From positions 60,918 through 124,917 of the forward strand of contig JAKCPI010016693.1 of the NCBI GenBank assembly GCA_023213315.1: a stretch of 64,000 bases of DNA. Reading direction: 5' to 3'. Of the stretch, positions 35,903 through 48,254 are shown piece by piece. The notes beneath the pieces are model-generated. The model worked only from the letters and a program-made list of their open reading frames with translations. It was not told where the DNA came from and ran no database searches. The DNA comes from Euborellia annulipes (taxonomy: Eukaryota > Arthropoda > Insecta > Dermaptera > Anisolabididae). Position 1 is the stretch's first letter. Each line of letters starts with the position of its first letter. The position numbers and the translations under genes are program-made.

Positions 35903-37530
35903 TAATTACTTCATGGACCAACACATGATATATATAATTCTATAGTTAAGTTATAATTATTATAAGCCCTTGGATTATTTTTTTAAGCTGTCATTTATTT
36001 GAGGGAGGGAGAGTGCAGCCTTAAAACCAGCGCCACAACCTTGTAGCTTAAAATATATATTATTGCAATTGCAAAATAATTCAATTTCCGCTTTGTTTGA
36101 GAGCCTTTAATCTTAAAAATTAGATTCTCTTCCCCGATTAGACTGATAAAAAGGAAACAAGGATAGAGCTGCTGAGCTAATCCAAAAGGAAAAATAATCA
36201 TTAGAAGCATTAAGCAATGGTTCGTTGTTAATTATAAAAGAGGAAGAAATTAGTTATTTAAATACTGTAGAAATAGAAATAAAACTGGATGCCTATAGTT
36301 AGCACTGTTGACATTAAAAAATTCGAATAGGTGGTCCAATGAAATGAATAAATAACTGTATAACAGGTTTAATCTGAAATAAATTATTTATGTAATGACT
36401 ATAAGGACCCATTAGACAAAAAAAAAAAGAAATAGCATATAATTAATAAAATGCTTTGTTATGTGCTCGTTTAAAATATTTACGCTACCGAAACGTCATT
36501 TCCCCTAGTAATAAATTATTTATAAAAAAAAGCGGTTTTAAACGACTTCCTTTTTGATGTTTCTTCTTAAGATAAATTTATCCCACTTTATTTACAATTC
36601 AGAACAGACTGGAGATGATATTTTATTGTGTGATTCATATTATGTTTATTTAACGGCGTTTTTTCAATATCTTTTGGGATATTTTTTCATGAATGATAAA
36701 TGAATAAATCGACTCGGACTTTAAGCAAGAAAAAAAGAGGAAAAGAATAGTTTCGGATTACTTTTTAGATAATGGTATGAAAAGAGAGATACGTGTCTAT
36801 CAATAAATAAATAGAATTTAACAAAAAGAGAAAAAAAAGCCTAGTGAAATCTATTGATTTTCTTTCTCAAATAGAGGAGTAGTTTTTAAATAAAAAAAAA
36901 TTTTGGCTCCTCTCCGGAAATATTTAATTGAGATTTGAAGAAAAAAAAACTCTTTTAGCAAAAAACCTTTAAAAAGGAAAATAAATTTTTGTATAAATAT
37001 ATTTATGACAAAAAATAAAAAACGGTAGGGGTCGTTAAATTAATTTTGCATCTTTTTTGTGCCTAAACAAGCGAACACTCTTTTGATTTTTAAATTTCCC
37101 TCTCTTACTCCACTTCCTGTAACTCTGGCAAATCAGCGAGAGTACGGGCACACAGACATACACACAGGGACAAGAAGTCATATAAGGGGTAATAGAAATT
37201 TTTTTCGGGGGGGGGGAAAATTTTTATTTTTTTTTTTAGGGTAGCTAGTGCTTTATATGTAAAATATGTAGTATGATAATAATAAATATAATTGCGAAAT
37301 GTCCCTGTCTGTCTGTATGTTGGACCAACTTCCCGTTGGAATTCGCTCACGTGCGCAGCAGAAGTCTAGCACATTTGGATTATCTTGCGCATTGACGTCA
37401 CCTGGCAACAGAAAAAGGCGGCTACTTAAACTCTTATCTAAATGGAATTTTACACTCTTATGGAGGACATTATGGAAAGTTCAGAAAAACTCAGTCAGCT
37501 CTCAAATCCCCCCAAAAAATTTTTAATATT

Positions 37531-37990
37531 CCGAATTCAGGATTTTATCTCTCCTCAAAACGTGTATATCCATCAAAATCTCGATATCGAATTTTTGACA
37601 TGAATGCAATACTTTCTCTCTATACAGGGTGACTCATGAGGTTTTCCCCCGGTTTATGGAGGCGATTCCTGACATAATTTTGAACAAAAAATGTAAATAA
37701 CCTAATGGGATGAAATTCACAATTAAAGAGTTATGGCAATTTTTAAAGACAAATGAAGCGAGGGTGGTACGTTTCCGATAACAATCACATTGATTTACTA
37801 CTACTTGGCCTTCAAATGTAGGGAGGAATTTTTGAACACTTGCTTTAAATTCACTCTTAATGCAAGAGAATGGTACAAAATTAAACAATTGTTTGTTTTC
37901 GATGTATGATTTTCATTTTTGTTTGATCACCCTGTATATATATATATATATCTTATATATTACATATATATTCATAGTTAAGAGAAAGTA
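37531..37990 (-). mobile_element. Family A element, 5' half, split by a TA-flanked MITE
   Basis: On the - strand the hairpin end (37990) and the block around atatccatcaaaatctcgat (37566-37586) are separated by the MITE at 37625-37934. Beyond 37531 the family sequence is lost. Confidence 0.75.
37625..37934. mobile_element. Tc1/mariner-type MITE, CAGGGTGA ends, TSD TA
   Basis: TA-CAGGGTGACTCATGAGG at the left and TGATCACCCTG-TA at the right. 310 bp, inserted in the hairpin of a family A copy. The interior has no transposase motif that I can see. Confidence 0.75.
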
Positions 37991-37993
37991 AAA

Positions 37994-38092
37994 TTTTTTA
38001 TTTAAATTGAATTGGCTACCAATCAATTTAAATAAATAGGGACGGGGTCAAAATGGCCATAGATGCCGAAAAAGACCTTAAATAAAAATAAA
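37994..38092 (+). mobile_element. SINE 3' tail
   Basis: aattgaattggctaccaatc, then ggggtcaaaatggccataga and tgccgaaaaagacctta. Confidence 0.7.
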
Positions 38093-39242
38093 AACATTTT
38101 CTACTAGAATAGATCAAATCTTTTCGACATATATTACAACTAGCAAACTTATCCGACTATTTCCTCTTTAGACTAAAAAAAAAAAAAAAATTTCGATTAA
38201 ATTTTATTTATTATAAATCTATTTAAAAGATATGGCGAAGGGTCTAAGCCTTAATAAAAAAAATTTATTTAAAAGTGATTTATTTATTTACTTTTTGTTT
38301 ATATAAATTATGATAAATGGTTGCTAGGAAACCAGATTTTGTTGTTGAAAGATCCATCTCAGTTTAGAAAGTTAACAAATAAAAAAAAAAAATAGAAGAA
38401 AAAAAGTAAATTGAAGGACAGACATTTCAACGGAAATATACCCATCATTCAACCCTTCTTGTCTTTCTAGATTTTCTCTTTTCCAAATTTATTTTATTTT
38501 TTTTTTTTTAGGGTTTAATTTAATTTATAATTTATGATACGTAGAAATGAGTTTGCCATTTGCACCTCAAATAAACTCTATTGGTTTATGACTCAAGTCA
38601 TTTCTTTTTCTTGAATTCTGGAAAAGAACAAATTTAAAAATTATTCGTCCCAATTTATTTTATTAAATTACTCATGGGCCTATATTAAAATTCAAGCACA
38701 AAAGTATATGAAAAACGATTGAAAATTCATATTTTTTTTACAATGTAGCTCAAAAGGCATGGACGGAATGCAGCGTTTCGTAACATAAATCGTAGTTGCT
38801 CTACTAAAGAAGTTTCACTTCAAAAAAAGCATATATAAAAAATTTCAATTTCAATGTCAAGAGTAACTGAATTTCTTAAGCCAAGAGTAACTGAAAAATC
38901 ATTTTCAAAATGAGAGGCAGATTATATTAAAAAAAGAAAGTCGGTATATTTTCTTTTCTCTCCATTGCCAGAGAAATCCTTTTCCTCTCAAGAAAGAGAG
39001 ACGGTTGTAAAAGTTGTTTAAGTCTTCTGAATATCTCATCAATTTAGAGGTTTTAGAGCTCTAGGGAAAGGGCTGATCGAGATCTCTCCCCTTGGGTCCT
39101 AAATAGAATCCAATCGCCAACTTGATTAATAAAAAAAAAACTATATAAAAAGATAAAAGGAAAAATAGATTTATATTGAAGACTTCTATCATCTTTTGCA
39201 TAATTTAAGAAATTGAAATTTAAACAGTAATTAATAATAAAC

Positions 39243-39490
39243 ATGCTCTTTTAAATGTATATTCTCATTTTGCCATTGAAATCTTCTGAAGATCACTTTA
39301 CCCTTGTATTTCTTAGGAAAGATAGGAGAAATGATTGCCATGGTAACAAAATTTTTCCCATGTTTATAAATTTTACTTCATGAATTCTAATATATCGGCG
39401 GAAACTAAATATATGTCGACACAAAAAAAAGCACAGATTTCCGAAGATAAGAGAAAGTTGTGTTCTGTGCGACAATTACACCAGAATCTT
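39243..39490 (+). mobile_element. Family A element, 3' fragment with damaged palindrome
   Basis: It has the tgctcttttaaatgtatatt, tgccatggtaacaaaa and cggaaactaaatatatgtcg blocks. Most of the palindrome's left arm is deleted, and it ends acaattacaccagaa. Confidence 0.85.
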
Positions 39491-41070
39491 ATGAACTCGC
39501 CCTTGGGGGATAGGTACGCCTCTGTTGGTATAATTAATTTCATCCAACAAAAAATGTTCCAGTGTAGCCTATATAGGCTCTTTAGTCAGTAGTGTAGTTT
39601 ATTAATAAATTTCTCTTAGTATACTATATTATAATGAAATAAAGAAGAATTTTTAGAAACAAAGCAGCTCATAGAATTAGTATTTATTAGATTTCTGGCT
39701 GAGCTCGTTTCAAATTTTTTTTTTTTTAATTACAGCAAAAGATCACTCAAAGATAGAATACTTATAGCCTATCTTTTTTTATTAAACAATTTGTATATAA
39801 TACTAATTATCTTATATTTTTTTAAGCTTATATCATGGAATTTAAATTCATAAAGAAAGCGGTATTTTAGAAAAATGTAATCAACCAAATTCAAGAATTG
39901 CTATTTTATTTTAATTATTTTTTAGGAAAATTCTATGCTTATAAAATTGGCAAATATTTGCTTGCTTTGCTTGTTTGTTTTCGCTTTTCTCACTCTCTTC
40001 TTTTTTTTTTATTTATTTTTATTTTCTGCATGGTTTTTTTTACAACTTTAATTTTCTAAACTAAATAATATTAATTAATATTTACAAAAAAAAAAAAAAA
40101 AAAAAAATAAAAAATATAAATGATATGATATTAAAATAGAAAAATAAATAACATTCTTATCTTTTAATAATAAATTTAAAAAAAGTAAAATGGGTTTTAA
40201 TTTATAAATATTATTTCTTTCATAAGTATTTATACACTTGTCATCAAATGAATTTCTTTTTTTCTAAATGCAATTAATTTTTAAATGACTTCTTTTTCTG
40301 TATTAAATTGTAATGAATTTTATAAAGAAATAATACTTATGAAAAATCAAATAAAAATAATTCTATTCAGATAAATTATAATACTATTTTAATTGTTTGT
40401 TTTTCGTAAATTAACGATATTATAAAATGTTTATTAAATAACTAAAAAATAGACTATTTCTAAATAACAATCTTTAATAATCTCCTGCGTCGTTTTGGAA
40501 TTATAATTGAAATTTTTCTAATTCAACGTTAACTTTGTTTAGCCCCGTTTACTAACAAAGTATATTTCGTGTTTTTTTCTTGTATTATATTTTAATAATT
40601 CAGGATAATCAGAGAATATTAATCAATATTTTATATTTTATTTTGTGATGATATTCCCCTATTATAATGTTTACAAAATTTATCATTCACTCATTGAATA
40701 TAGCATATTGAATATATCCCCCCCCCTTCATCATTGTGTCAGAACTGACACTTTTTAGTTACTTTAAAGAGTAACTTCCTCAGAAGGAAGCATCTCAAAT
40801 AGAGTTGGATAATTCTTTGCAATGAAGTAGTTTTTAATTCGAGTTGTCTCATTATGATAAGCTTAACTCCTTTACCCCCTCAACTAATCGCCTCCTTATT
40901 AACATAAATTATTTGTTTACATTCAAGGTTCAAGATTATTGATGAATTTTGTTTAGAAGTTTACTGTTGGTGTTTGAACACCAGATCGAAAAATCAGTAG
41001 AAAGTGTAGACGGGAAAAAATCATAAATTGATTATTATTAATGAGTACCAGGACGAGGAAAATAATTTTC

Positions 41071-41392
41071 ATTAGGAGAATTTTTAATTATAGACCACAA
41101 TTTTGTATTAAATATTTATTAAAAATATATAAATACTGTACAACGTTATGAAATAAGTGAAAATAGCGGGAAAATTTGAATCTAACTTCACAGAAGTTAG
41201 ACGACAGATGGCGCTGACGTCGCTGTATATAAAAAGGCAACTAACGGACATGACAGTTCACTTGAGTCGGAGCAAGTGCAGAGTACTTGATAACGGCTGC
41301 AGAATAAGCACTCGAAACGTTCTACAGTATTTATATATTTTTAATAAATATTTAATACAAAAATGTGGTCTATAATTAAAAATTCTCCTAAT
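41071..41392. repeat. Inverted repeat, about 70-bp arms, with CTCGAAACGTTC
   Basis: Arm 41071-41140 (attaggagaatttttaatta onward) pairs with 41323-41392. ctcgaaacgttc lies just inside the right arm. A strict CTGANGA is absent. Part of the arm recurs at 50700-50740. Confidence 0.85.
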
Positions 41393-41465
41393 AATAATAT
41401 TTCAAACCACAAAAGCTTTAATAAACACAAAATAATTTTCTATTTCATTTATTTAAGACCCACTA

Positions 41466-41505
41466 AGCTAACGTTTCGGTCTCGATCAAGACCATCTTCA
41501 GAGTT
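41466..41505 (-). ncRNA. Hammerhead-ribozyme-like motif, intact core
   Basis: The - strand has CTGAAGA (41495-41501), one unpaired T, the stem GGTCT/AGACC with loop tgatcg, then GAAACGTT. Flanking bases can form a broken stem I (AGT and CCC pairings). It lies 576 bp before the ICL3 exon, antisense to the gene. Confidence 0.55.
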
Positions 41506-42080
41506 TATGGGCTGTCAATATGAGATAAATATTACACACTCATTTCATCCAGCTATAAATCTACTTTAATTATTAATTTAACATTAGACTACTAGATGCG
41601 TTTCTCGCTCTTTTTCCTTTATCTTTAAATTGTCTGGGAGCTCAAATTCGTTTCCATAGGCTCAAAGGCTCGAAAAAAGAGAAGAGATAATAAAGAAAAG
41701 AAAATTATTGTTTATTCCCAGAAAATAATATAATATTTTTCATATTAACCAAAAAATAAGAGTCTTATCTACTCCAGTTTTTTTTTTTTTTTTTTTAATT
41801 ATTTAAATTGAATTTTTTTAATCTTCTGCCCACTCATTTATATTCGCTTAATCATCGATTTATATATATCTTCATTAGTCGAATAAAATAAAATATAACA
41901 CTGAATTTCCTGAATTATTATATTACCAATACTCCAAAAACAAATAAATATTCCCAGAGACCGATATGATTTAATTTCTTGATTTTTAAAATGTTGATTC
42001 GGCTGTTCAGGGTGTGAGGGTGTTGGAGCGGGTGCGGGTTATTTAGGACAATTTGACCAGCAAGGATGATGTGCCTGCAG

Positions 42081-42261
42081 CGACGAAGCGGTGGACCTGG
42101 AGGATTGGAAACGATCGCGTAGCGAATCCTCAACGGCTGCTGATGAGCTCGAGAGTACAGCAGGACACACAAGAGAGCACTGTACGCCAGGCTATCTACC
42201 ATCCAACGCCCTGTGCGTAGGCGACCACGCACACTTACATGCTAAGCATCGCGCCGCCGCC
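42081..42261 (+). CDS. mAChR-A: Muscarinic acetylcholine receptor A-type, ICL3 exon
   Basis: This is the second recognisable exon of the receptor, coding 60 codons of the third intracellular loop. The acceptor is tgcctgcag at 42080 and the donor is GCC followed by gtgagt at 42262. The first base (C) completes the AG left by the 25917 exon to Ser, giving the family-typical join SNS-S-D-E. The exon then reads DEAVDLEDWKRSRSESS, followed by a poorly conserved stretch (TAADELESTAGH) and a His/Ala-rich end. The other two frames contain stops, and this frame stops upstream at 42067, just before the acceptor, so splicing is needed. The W-x-R-x-RSESS core matches the corresponding ICL3 segment of insect mAChR-A as I remember it. 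It is Ser/Arg-rich and could be a kinase target (inference). The exon is GC-rich against AT-rich introns and ends in phase 0. Confidence 0.87.
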
Positions 42262-42321
42262 GTGAGTACGCGCAAGGTCTGATCTCTATACACCCTCGAT
42301 TCATACTCACTCTCCTTTCTA

Positions 42322-42326
<5 letters not shown>

Positions 42327-42356
<30 letters not shown>
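42327..42356. repeat. (CT)n microsatellite just after the ICL3 exon
   Basis: About 15 CT units, starting 66 bases into the intron that follows the exon donor. Confidence 0.9.
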
Positions 42357-42360
<4 letters not shown>

Positions 42361-42484
42361 CTTCATCCTTTTGTCTTCTATCTTTCTATTTTTCATTTAT
42401 ATTTTCTATATCGTTTAATATTTTTTTTTCGTGTTTTTTTATTTTCTCTTATATTATTTTTTATTCTATCTTCTTTTTTTCGTG

Positions 42485-42920
42485 AAAATTGTTTTGAAGT
42501 ACACTTTACCGATGTATTTCAGATTTTTCAAATTTATTTTCCGGCTCTTCGTTCCATAGAGCCAATGTTAAATCCCTATGGGGATTTGTTTGTTAATTTC
42601 GATTCAAAAAGGGGGTCCCCTTTGGAACTTTTTACACATTAAAAATTTTTTTTTTCAATTATTATGAAATTTTGTATTTATTTAGGATTTTCTATTGTAT
42701 ATAAAATATCAAAATATGAGATTAACATTTTGAAAATAACTATGGTTTATTTCAAGTAGTTAACATTTAAAATGCAAGTTTGGAACTAAGGTGCTATAGG
42801 AAAATAAATATATCTCGACACAAAAAATCTGGTGTGAACAGCACGGTGCACAAGTTTCTCTTAGCGAAGGGTAAGAGAAAGTTGTGTGCTGTGCATCAGT
42901 CACACCAAATTTTTTATTTT
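42485..42920 (+). mobile_element. Family B element (same 3' palindrome, different body)
   Basis: The body includes gggggtcccctttggaact, ttaacatttaaaatgcaagt and tggaactaaggtgctatagg. Then comes the same junction as family A (atatctcgacacaaaaaatc) and the palindrome 42822-42918. It begins 224 bp after the receptor exon's donor. The 5' end is unclear. Confidence 0.82.
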
Positions 42921-43177
42921 CTTTCTATTTATAATTACTTTATCTTTATTTCTCTCTTATTTCTAGAATTTTTCACTTTCATTTTCTTAATTTCTATCTT
43001 CATTCTTATTTTAAAGTATACTCTTAAAAAAAAAGTTCCTTAGTCTTGTCTTGTGTAAATTCAAGAAAGGCAGATTCCAAAGTATGAATTGATGCTGGTT
43101 GCAGAGGAAGGATGTGATTCCGGGAGAGATAAAACAGTAACAATTTTTTTTGGAGCGTCTTATTATATATTTTGCCT

Positions 43178-43212
43178 ATTGTTCGGCTTACCTAGCGCCT
43201 GGCCATCTTCAG
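43178..43212 (-). ncRNA. Degenerate hammerhead-like motif
   Basis: CTGAAGA, stem GGC/GCC, then GAACAATA instead of GAAAC. One core position is lost. Confidence 0.3.
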
Positions 43213-43240
43213 TGCAGGATACAGGACCACCAACTAACTA

Positions 43241-43361
43241 CAGGGGTGGACAAAATAATTTGAATATCTGGCTTATAGAAAGTATTTATTTATTAATAAT
43301 GAGATGAGCCTCCATTTGCTTGTAGAAATTTTTACAGGTTATTTGGGGATTCTCTAGTTAT
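43241..43361. mobile_element. End fragment of the CAGGGGTT element
   Basis: TA-CAGGGGTGGACAAAATAAT followed by the tatttatttattaataatga and tgtagaaatttttacaggtt blocks, ending after ggggattctctag. Confidence 0.75.
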
Positions 43362-44587
43362 GCCCATGATAAGACGTTGCAGAAAACATTTTTGCCGTTT
43401 TATTTCTCCTTAGCTTTTTTTTAAATTTTTGTTTATAAAAATTTATAAATGAAACATATTTCTTTATAGAGATAATAAGAGATCTTTTAAAAACCAATTA
43501 TTTCGGAACCCGAACTAACGCTTTTTGCTTCAATTTCACACTTCTTCACAGTCTTGAAGAAGTAAAATAGATAATACCTATGCTTGGCTAATAATAATTG
43601 TACTTTTGTATTTTATTATAAAAAACATAAATATGAATATTAATGTCGCTCAGGTATAATATTAATATGCAATATTTTTTTCTCGTTAATTTGAAGAGGA
43701 AATAAATTATTAATTATAATTTGACTAAATTAATATTAGCTATGAAAAATCATTTTTTTTTTATTTAGTAAAAACATTTTAACGTTTTTAAAACAATATG
43801 CAAGTAAACAGATCCCATTACAGAGAAATCGTAGTAATTTCATACAAAGAAATTCGACTCCTTAATGGATTCTCTCGTAAATCAACTTAAATCTGCCAAT
43901 CATAAAGAGGAAAAATATTAATATAAATTCAAAAGGTAACGCCAGAGATATATGATCTTTTCGATGTCTTTTAAGTACAACAGGTTGCATAACTTATAGG
44001 CTATGAATTATATTCTGCCAAATGGTTTTTTCTATTTTACGGTCCTATTCGATTCTATTAATAGAATCCTCGAAGAAAATAAGCTCGTTTAATTTATATG
44101 AATTAGCCTAGTACCTTTGAGAGAGAACATAAATTAATTTACATCCATCTGATTATTACTTCAATTATTAACAATAAAAAGTCCAAGATTTTTTTACTTT
44201 TAAAATATTTAAAAATAAATTGTATTCGACTTCGTTTTTTGATCGTCGAGATGATAAAATAAATATTTTGAAAAACTTTTTTTTCTTATGAGTTAGTCTC
44301 TTTGTTCTTGCCAAGCTGATTATTATTCGTCAAGTTAGAAGAGAATAAAGGGAAGGGGGAGATATTCTCACAGTTTGCATTCCCTCAGGGTAGTTGGTAA
44401 AGATTGAGTTGACTCTGCCAGCCAGAAAAAAATAGATTTATAGTTTAAAAAAATGGATGAAATTATTTAAAGAAAAAAATATTTAAATAAATTGATCCTA
44501 GGTATTTTTAAAGTTTTAAAGCCGTTAGCGTATTAGACTATCCATCAATATTTATTTACATTATTTGTATATCTTGCCTATTAATAC

Positions 44588-44919
44588 AGTATATAAGAGA
44601 AATATATCTTGTCAAAAATTAAATGTCGAGATTTTGATAGAAATACACGTTTTGAGAGTCCTGAATACATAAAGGTGGGTCCTGCAAAATGGTCTATGTG
44701 GGAGAACAAAATATCTCAAAGAAGGAAAGGGTTGTCAGGTTGGAATTTATTTAATTGAGGTAATCTACTGACTGCAACACAAAACTTTTAAATAAAATTG
44801 ACCAAAGAGGCTACTTTACTGATGTTCTTTTTCAGATTTTTTTTTTGGATTTACATTGGATCGGCTATTTTGATTAAAATTTATAAATCAATTATTTTTT
44901 AGATACTCTTTGAAATGTA
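44588..44919 (+). mobile_element. Family A element, diverged, truncated
   Basis: It shows the attaaatgtcgagattttga, acacgttttgag, caaaatatctcaaa and tactttactgatgt blocks in order. It is interrupted at 44918-44919 (TA) by a CAGGGGTT-type element. Confidence 0.8.
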
Positions 44920-45410
44920 CAGGGGTTAGACAGAACACCGGATATATAGACAATATTTATTTATTAATAATGTGTTGAACCACCATTTGCCTGTAGAAAT
45001 TTTTACAGGTTATTTGAGGGTATTCTAGGATGGATATCCTAAGTTTTCTGTGCAAACTTGGTGAAGGGAAGGGGAGGCAAAATCTTCAAAATTTTAAGAC
45101 TTTTCAGTTTTTTATTGTTTTATGTCTCGTAAACTATGCATATTTAGTGCACTATAATAGATGAAGTTGTAGAATTTGCTAAAATTTGGTTGATAAAATG
45201 AATTTGAAGACCCAATATTAACCGAGATACGGCTGATCAAAGTTAGACAAAGTTTCTCGAAATGTATCAACCAATTTTTAGCAAATTCTACAACTTTGTG
45301 ATCTATTATGGTGCACTAAATATGCTTAGTCTACGAGATATCATCGAAAAATTGGAAAAAGTCCAAAGTCTCTCGAAATGAAAAAAAAAAAAAGTAAAAA
45401 TAGGAACTTT
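44920..45410. mobile_element. Partial copy of the CAGGGGTT long-inverted-repeat element
   Basis: TA-CAGGGGTTAGACAGAAC followed by the same subterminal sequence as 56910 and one inverted pair of the internal block (ttagcaaattctacaactt). The right end is missing. Confidence 0.75.
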
Positions 45411-45720
45411 GATCACAGTCGATAGTCAAATTAATATTTTTCTTTGATTGATTATAAACTTAACTATTGTGTTCAATTATCCAAAAGTATGGAAAAGAAT
45501 TTACACTAGATAGACTGGAGGTCCTGGGTTCTATTTTCGGAGGTCACTTGATAAAATAATAAAGGTCTACTAATAAAAAATCTTTTATTTATTTCATTGC
45601 CTTCTTCAGTAATTAGGATTAACAAAATCAGAGATTTAATGCATCCTAACTACCCCACCATTAGCGTGAAACCTAACAATAAAAGTGGCAGAGATATAAA
45701 AAATTGGTAACAACTTTGTC

Positions 45721-45760
45721 CTGAAAATGGGTGACGTTTACCATAGTTCCCGAAATATCG
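45721..45760 (+). ncRNA. Hammerhead-like motif, GAAATATC variant
   Basis: CTGAAAA (one change from CTGANGA), a GGG/CCC stem with a long loop, then GAAATATCG. Confidence 0.35.
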
Positions 45761-46453
45761 ACAAAGAGAAAATAACAATTTTTGAGCCGAATCTTAACTT
45801 CATCCTCAATTTGTCAATAAAATTATCAAGTAATCTCTATTATTAGACAATTGTCATTTTTTATAATTTAAAACACGGTCACCGATTTTACCCTAGTAAA
45901 TGGTACAGGGGAATTTCTAACTGGATGCAAATTCCATTACAGATTCACGATGTCTTTGTTATTTCCTCAACTAAATTCAAAGGAATAGAGAGAATCATTT
46001 TATTTATTTTTCTTCGAGTGCCAGTGCTACCCACATATGAGCAAAATCAAATAAACCTTCGAATCACCCGCATGCAAATCAAACTTTCAAATAATAGCTC
46101 ACCTGAAATTTCTTAACTCAGAGATTGAAATAATCAGAGCTTAGGATATATTTAATTAATATTATTTAAAATTACGCTTTTTGTGATTCTCAAGTAGAGA
46201 CGATGATTAATTAATGCTTGATGGCTGCTTATAATTTGAAATCGATTTTCTAGAGCAAAAAGATTAACTCAATTTTTTATGGCCTTCTAGAAGGAACTAT
46301 TCTTTAAGAAAAACTAGTTAACTAAAAAATAATTTTTTGTGAAGGCTTAATATAGGCAGTATGTTCACTACCATATCTATAAAATAGGCACAGTGAGTAC
46401 AGTGGACGCCAAAAGTGTCTGATGTGCTCTAGAGTCGAGCCTAGAGCTTAGAG

Positions 46454-46565
46454 CAGCGTTTTCCAAACTGTGAGGCGCGCCTCCCTAGGGAGGCGCGGAC
46501 TAGTCTAAGGGGAGGCGCGAATATTGGCCACCAAGATCAATTTCCCAAATGATTGCTTCGTGTAG
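46454..46565. mobile_element. hAT left end (CAGCGTTTTCCAAAC)
   Basis: It follows GCTTAGAG at 46446-46453. The sequence tgtgaggcgcgcctccctag, then ggactagtctaagg, then gcgaatattggcc matches the left part of 50389-50660. No right end lies nearby. The same 8-mer GCTTAGAG follows the right end at 50660. Confidence 0.75.
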
Positions 46566-47521
46566 TTTTATAAATGTGTGACAGCCTAATTCATAAAAGA
46601 GTATTTGAAAAGCTTTTTAACTAATCAATTGTTAAACGATAATATGTATTTAAGCAAACTTTCTATTCATAAACACATTTAAACTGTAGATTAACTAATA
46701 TGAAATTTAAGAATATTAAGTTTGGCAACATGGCAAAAACCTACGTCATTTTGCAAAATTTGTTGCATTAAGCTGACATCTGGCGGAGATTGAGAAATAT
46801 ATTTATATGTCAAACTAATTTGTTTTGACCGTTTTTAATAAGATCCTTATAGAATTAATACAAATAATTGGACAAATCAACATTATTGTCATTTAAATGA
46901 ATATGGAAAAATAAGAAAAATTTAATATTATGAAAAATAAGAAAAAGAAGCCAAAATTTGACTGAGTAAGAAAAGATAAATATTTTTGCCATAGCCACTG
47001 CTTTTGGTTTATTTTAATAAAAAAAAAATTTATTTCAGCAATTACTTATGTCTTTAAATTAAAACAAAATAAAAAACAGATTTGAACGCGAGTAAAGAAA
47101 AACAGACAAAATGAAAATAAATATAAATGTCAGAGGTTAGTTTTTTCAAAATATTACTTTTTCAATAAATCATTTAATTCCATTTGGACTAGATACTAAT
47201 AAGCACACCCCTTTTTTCAGTTTCAATGCATTCTCCAAAGGAACTGAAAGGAATTTAAATCAATTAAAAGCCATAAAAATAAGCTAAATAAAAATACATT
47301 TGTATAATAATTACTTAAGTTTGATTTAATGAAAATTAAATATGTTTAAATATCAAATATCAATCAATCAATTAAATATGTTTGAATTTCTATCAAATAT
47401 TGAAACTCAAATGTATTGTAACTAATAATAGTAACAGATTTTAAGATCTTAAAGGATTTTTTCTTTTTTTAAATAATCTTCTCCCAGGCATAATCCTTTT
47501 ATCTATTTGATAGGCCATATT

Positions 47522-48254
47522 CAGGGCCGCAGACAGGGGGGGGCAGGGGGGCTATAACCCCGGGGCCCGGGCCCTTTGCGCTCCAACCTTAAAATTCTAA
47601 TAAAAAATAATTTTGATAGTTAAAATTTCAATTAAAAAAAATCATTTTCTTGAATTTTTTTTCCTGAAGGGGCCCGGGCCCTTTGAGCTCAAAAACTCTC
47701 TTTTTTTCCTGAAGGGGCCCGGGCCCTTTGAGCTCAAAAACTCTCTTTTTTCCTGAAGGGGCCCGGGCCCTTTGAGCTCAAAAACTCGCCTTTTTTCCTG
47801 AGGATGCCCGGGCCCTTTAAGCTCAAATCTCAAAATTTCAATAAAGAAAATCATTTTTTGCACATTTTTTCCTGTGGGGGCCCGGGCACCGGGCCCTTTA
47901 AGCTCTAAGCAAGTAATATTTTTCACGTCTCAGGATAGCTAAAAACGCAGATTTCAGTGTCTAATTTTCAAAAAATTTTCCATACCCCACCCCGGAAGTC
48001 GTCTGTCCGGGTTTGGCCTCAATAAATTATGGTAACCCTATGTTTAGGAAATTTTGAAAAATTTTTAAATAACTTTTTTATTTAAATAAATATTGTAAGC
48101 TAAGCTTATGTATAACTGTTTTAAAAATTGTGTAAAAAATTTTTGGCATGAAGGCCACAATAGCCTTTTACATACCTAAAAAATCTTAATGGGTGAGGGG
48201 GGGCCCCGTATTATTAAGTAGCCCCGGGGCCCGTCAAGTCTGTCTGCGGCCCTG
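47522..48254. mobile_element. hAT-type element with internal minisatellite, exact 8-bp TSD GCCATATT
   Basis: CAGGGCCGCAGACAG at the left and CTGTCTGCGGCCCTG at the right; TSD at 47514-47521 and 48255-48262. 733 bp, no transposase. It contains a tandem repeat at about 47650-47910. Confidence 0.92.
47650..47910. repeat. Minisatellite, unit about 43-44 bp
   Basis: Units contain CCTGAAGGGGCCCGGGCCCT followed by ttgagctcaaaaactc. Three are near identical and two or three more are diverged. Each unit holds palindromes (GGGCCCGGGCCC, TGAGCTCA). It gives a spurious repetitive open frame on the - strand. Confidence 0.88.

Larger units (their letters stand above)
26197..42080 (+). other. mAChR-A: Receptor intron (15.9 kb)
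   Basis: It runs from gtagtg (or gtgagt at 26200) to tgcctgcag. The first 120 bases are fairly GC-rich but have stops in frame. The mobile elements in it are listed separately. In 26889-27690, 28381-31234, 32791-34334, 35903-37530, 38091-39242 and 39491-41070 I see only AT-rich unique-looking sequence, homopolymer runs and short open frames without family resemblance. 37100-37530 holds another inverted pair with GTCT/ACAG runs (37151-37170 against 37300-37325). A pogo-like end is at 27691. Confidence 0.85.

Noticed and set aside
47642..47926. 94-codon open frame on the - strand with repeated LSSKGPGPFRKK-like units
   Set aside because: It is the translation of the 43-bp minisatellite inside a hAT element; there is no start context and no homology.
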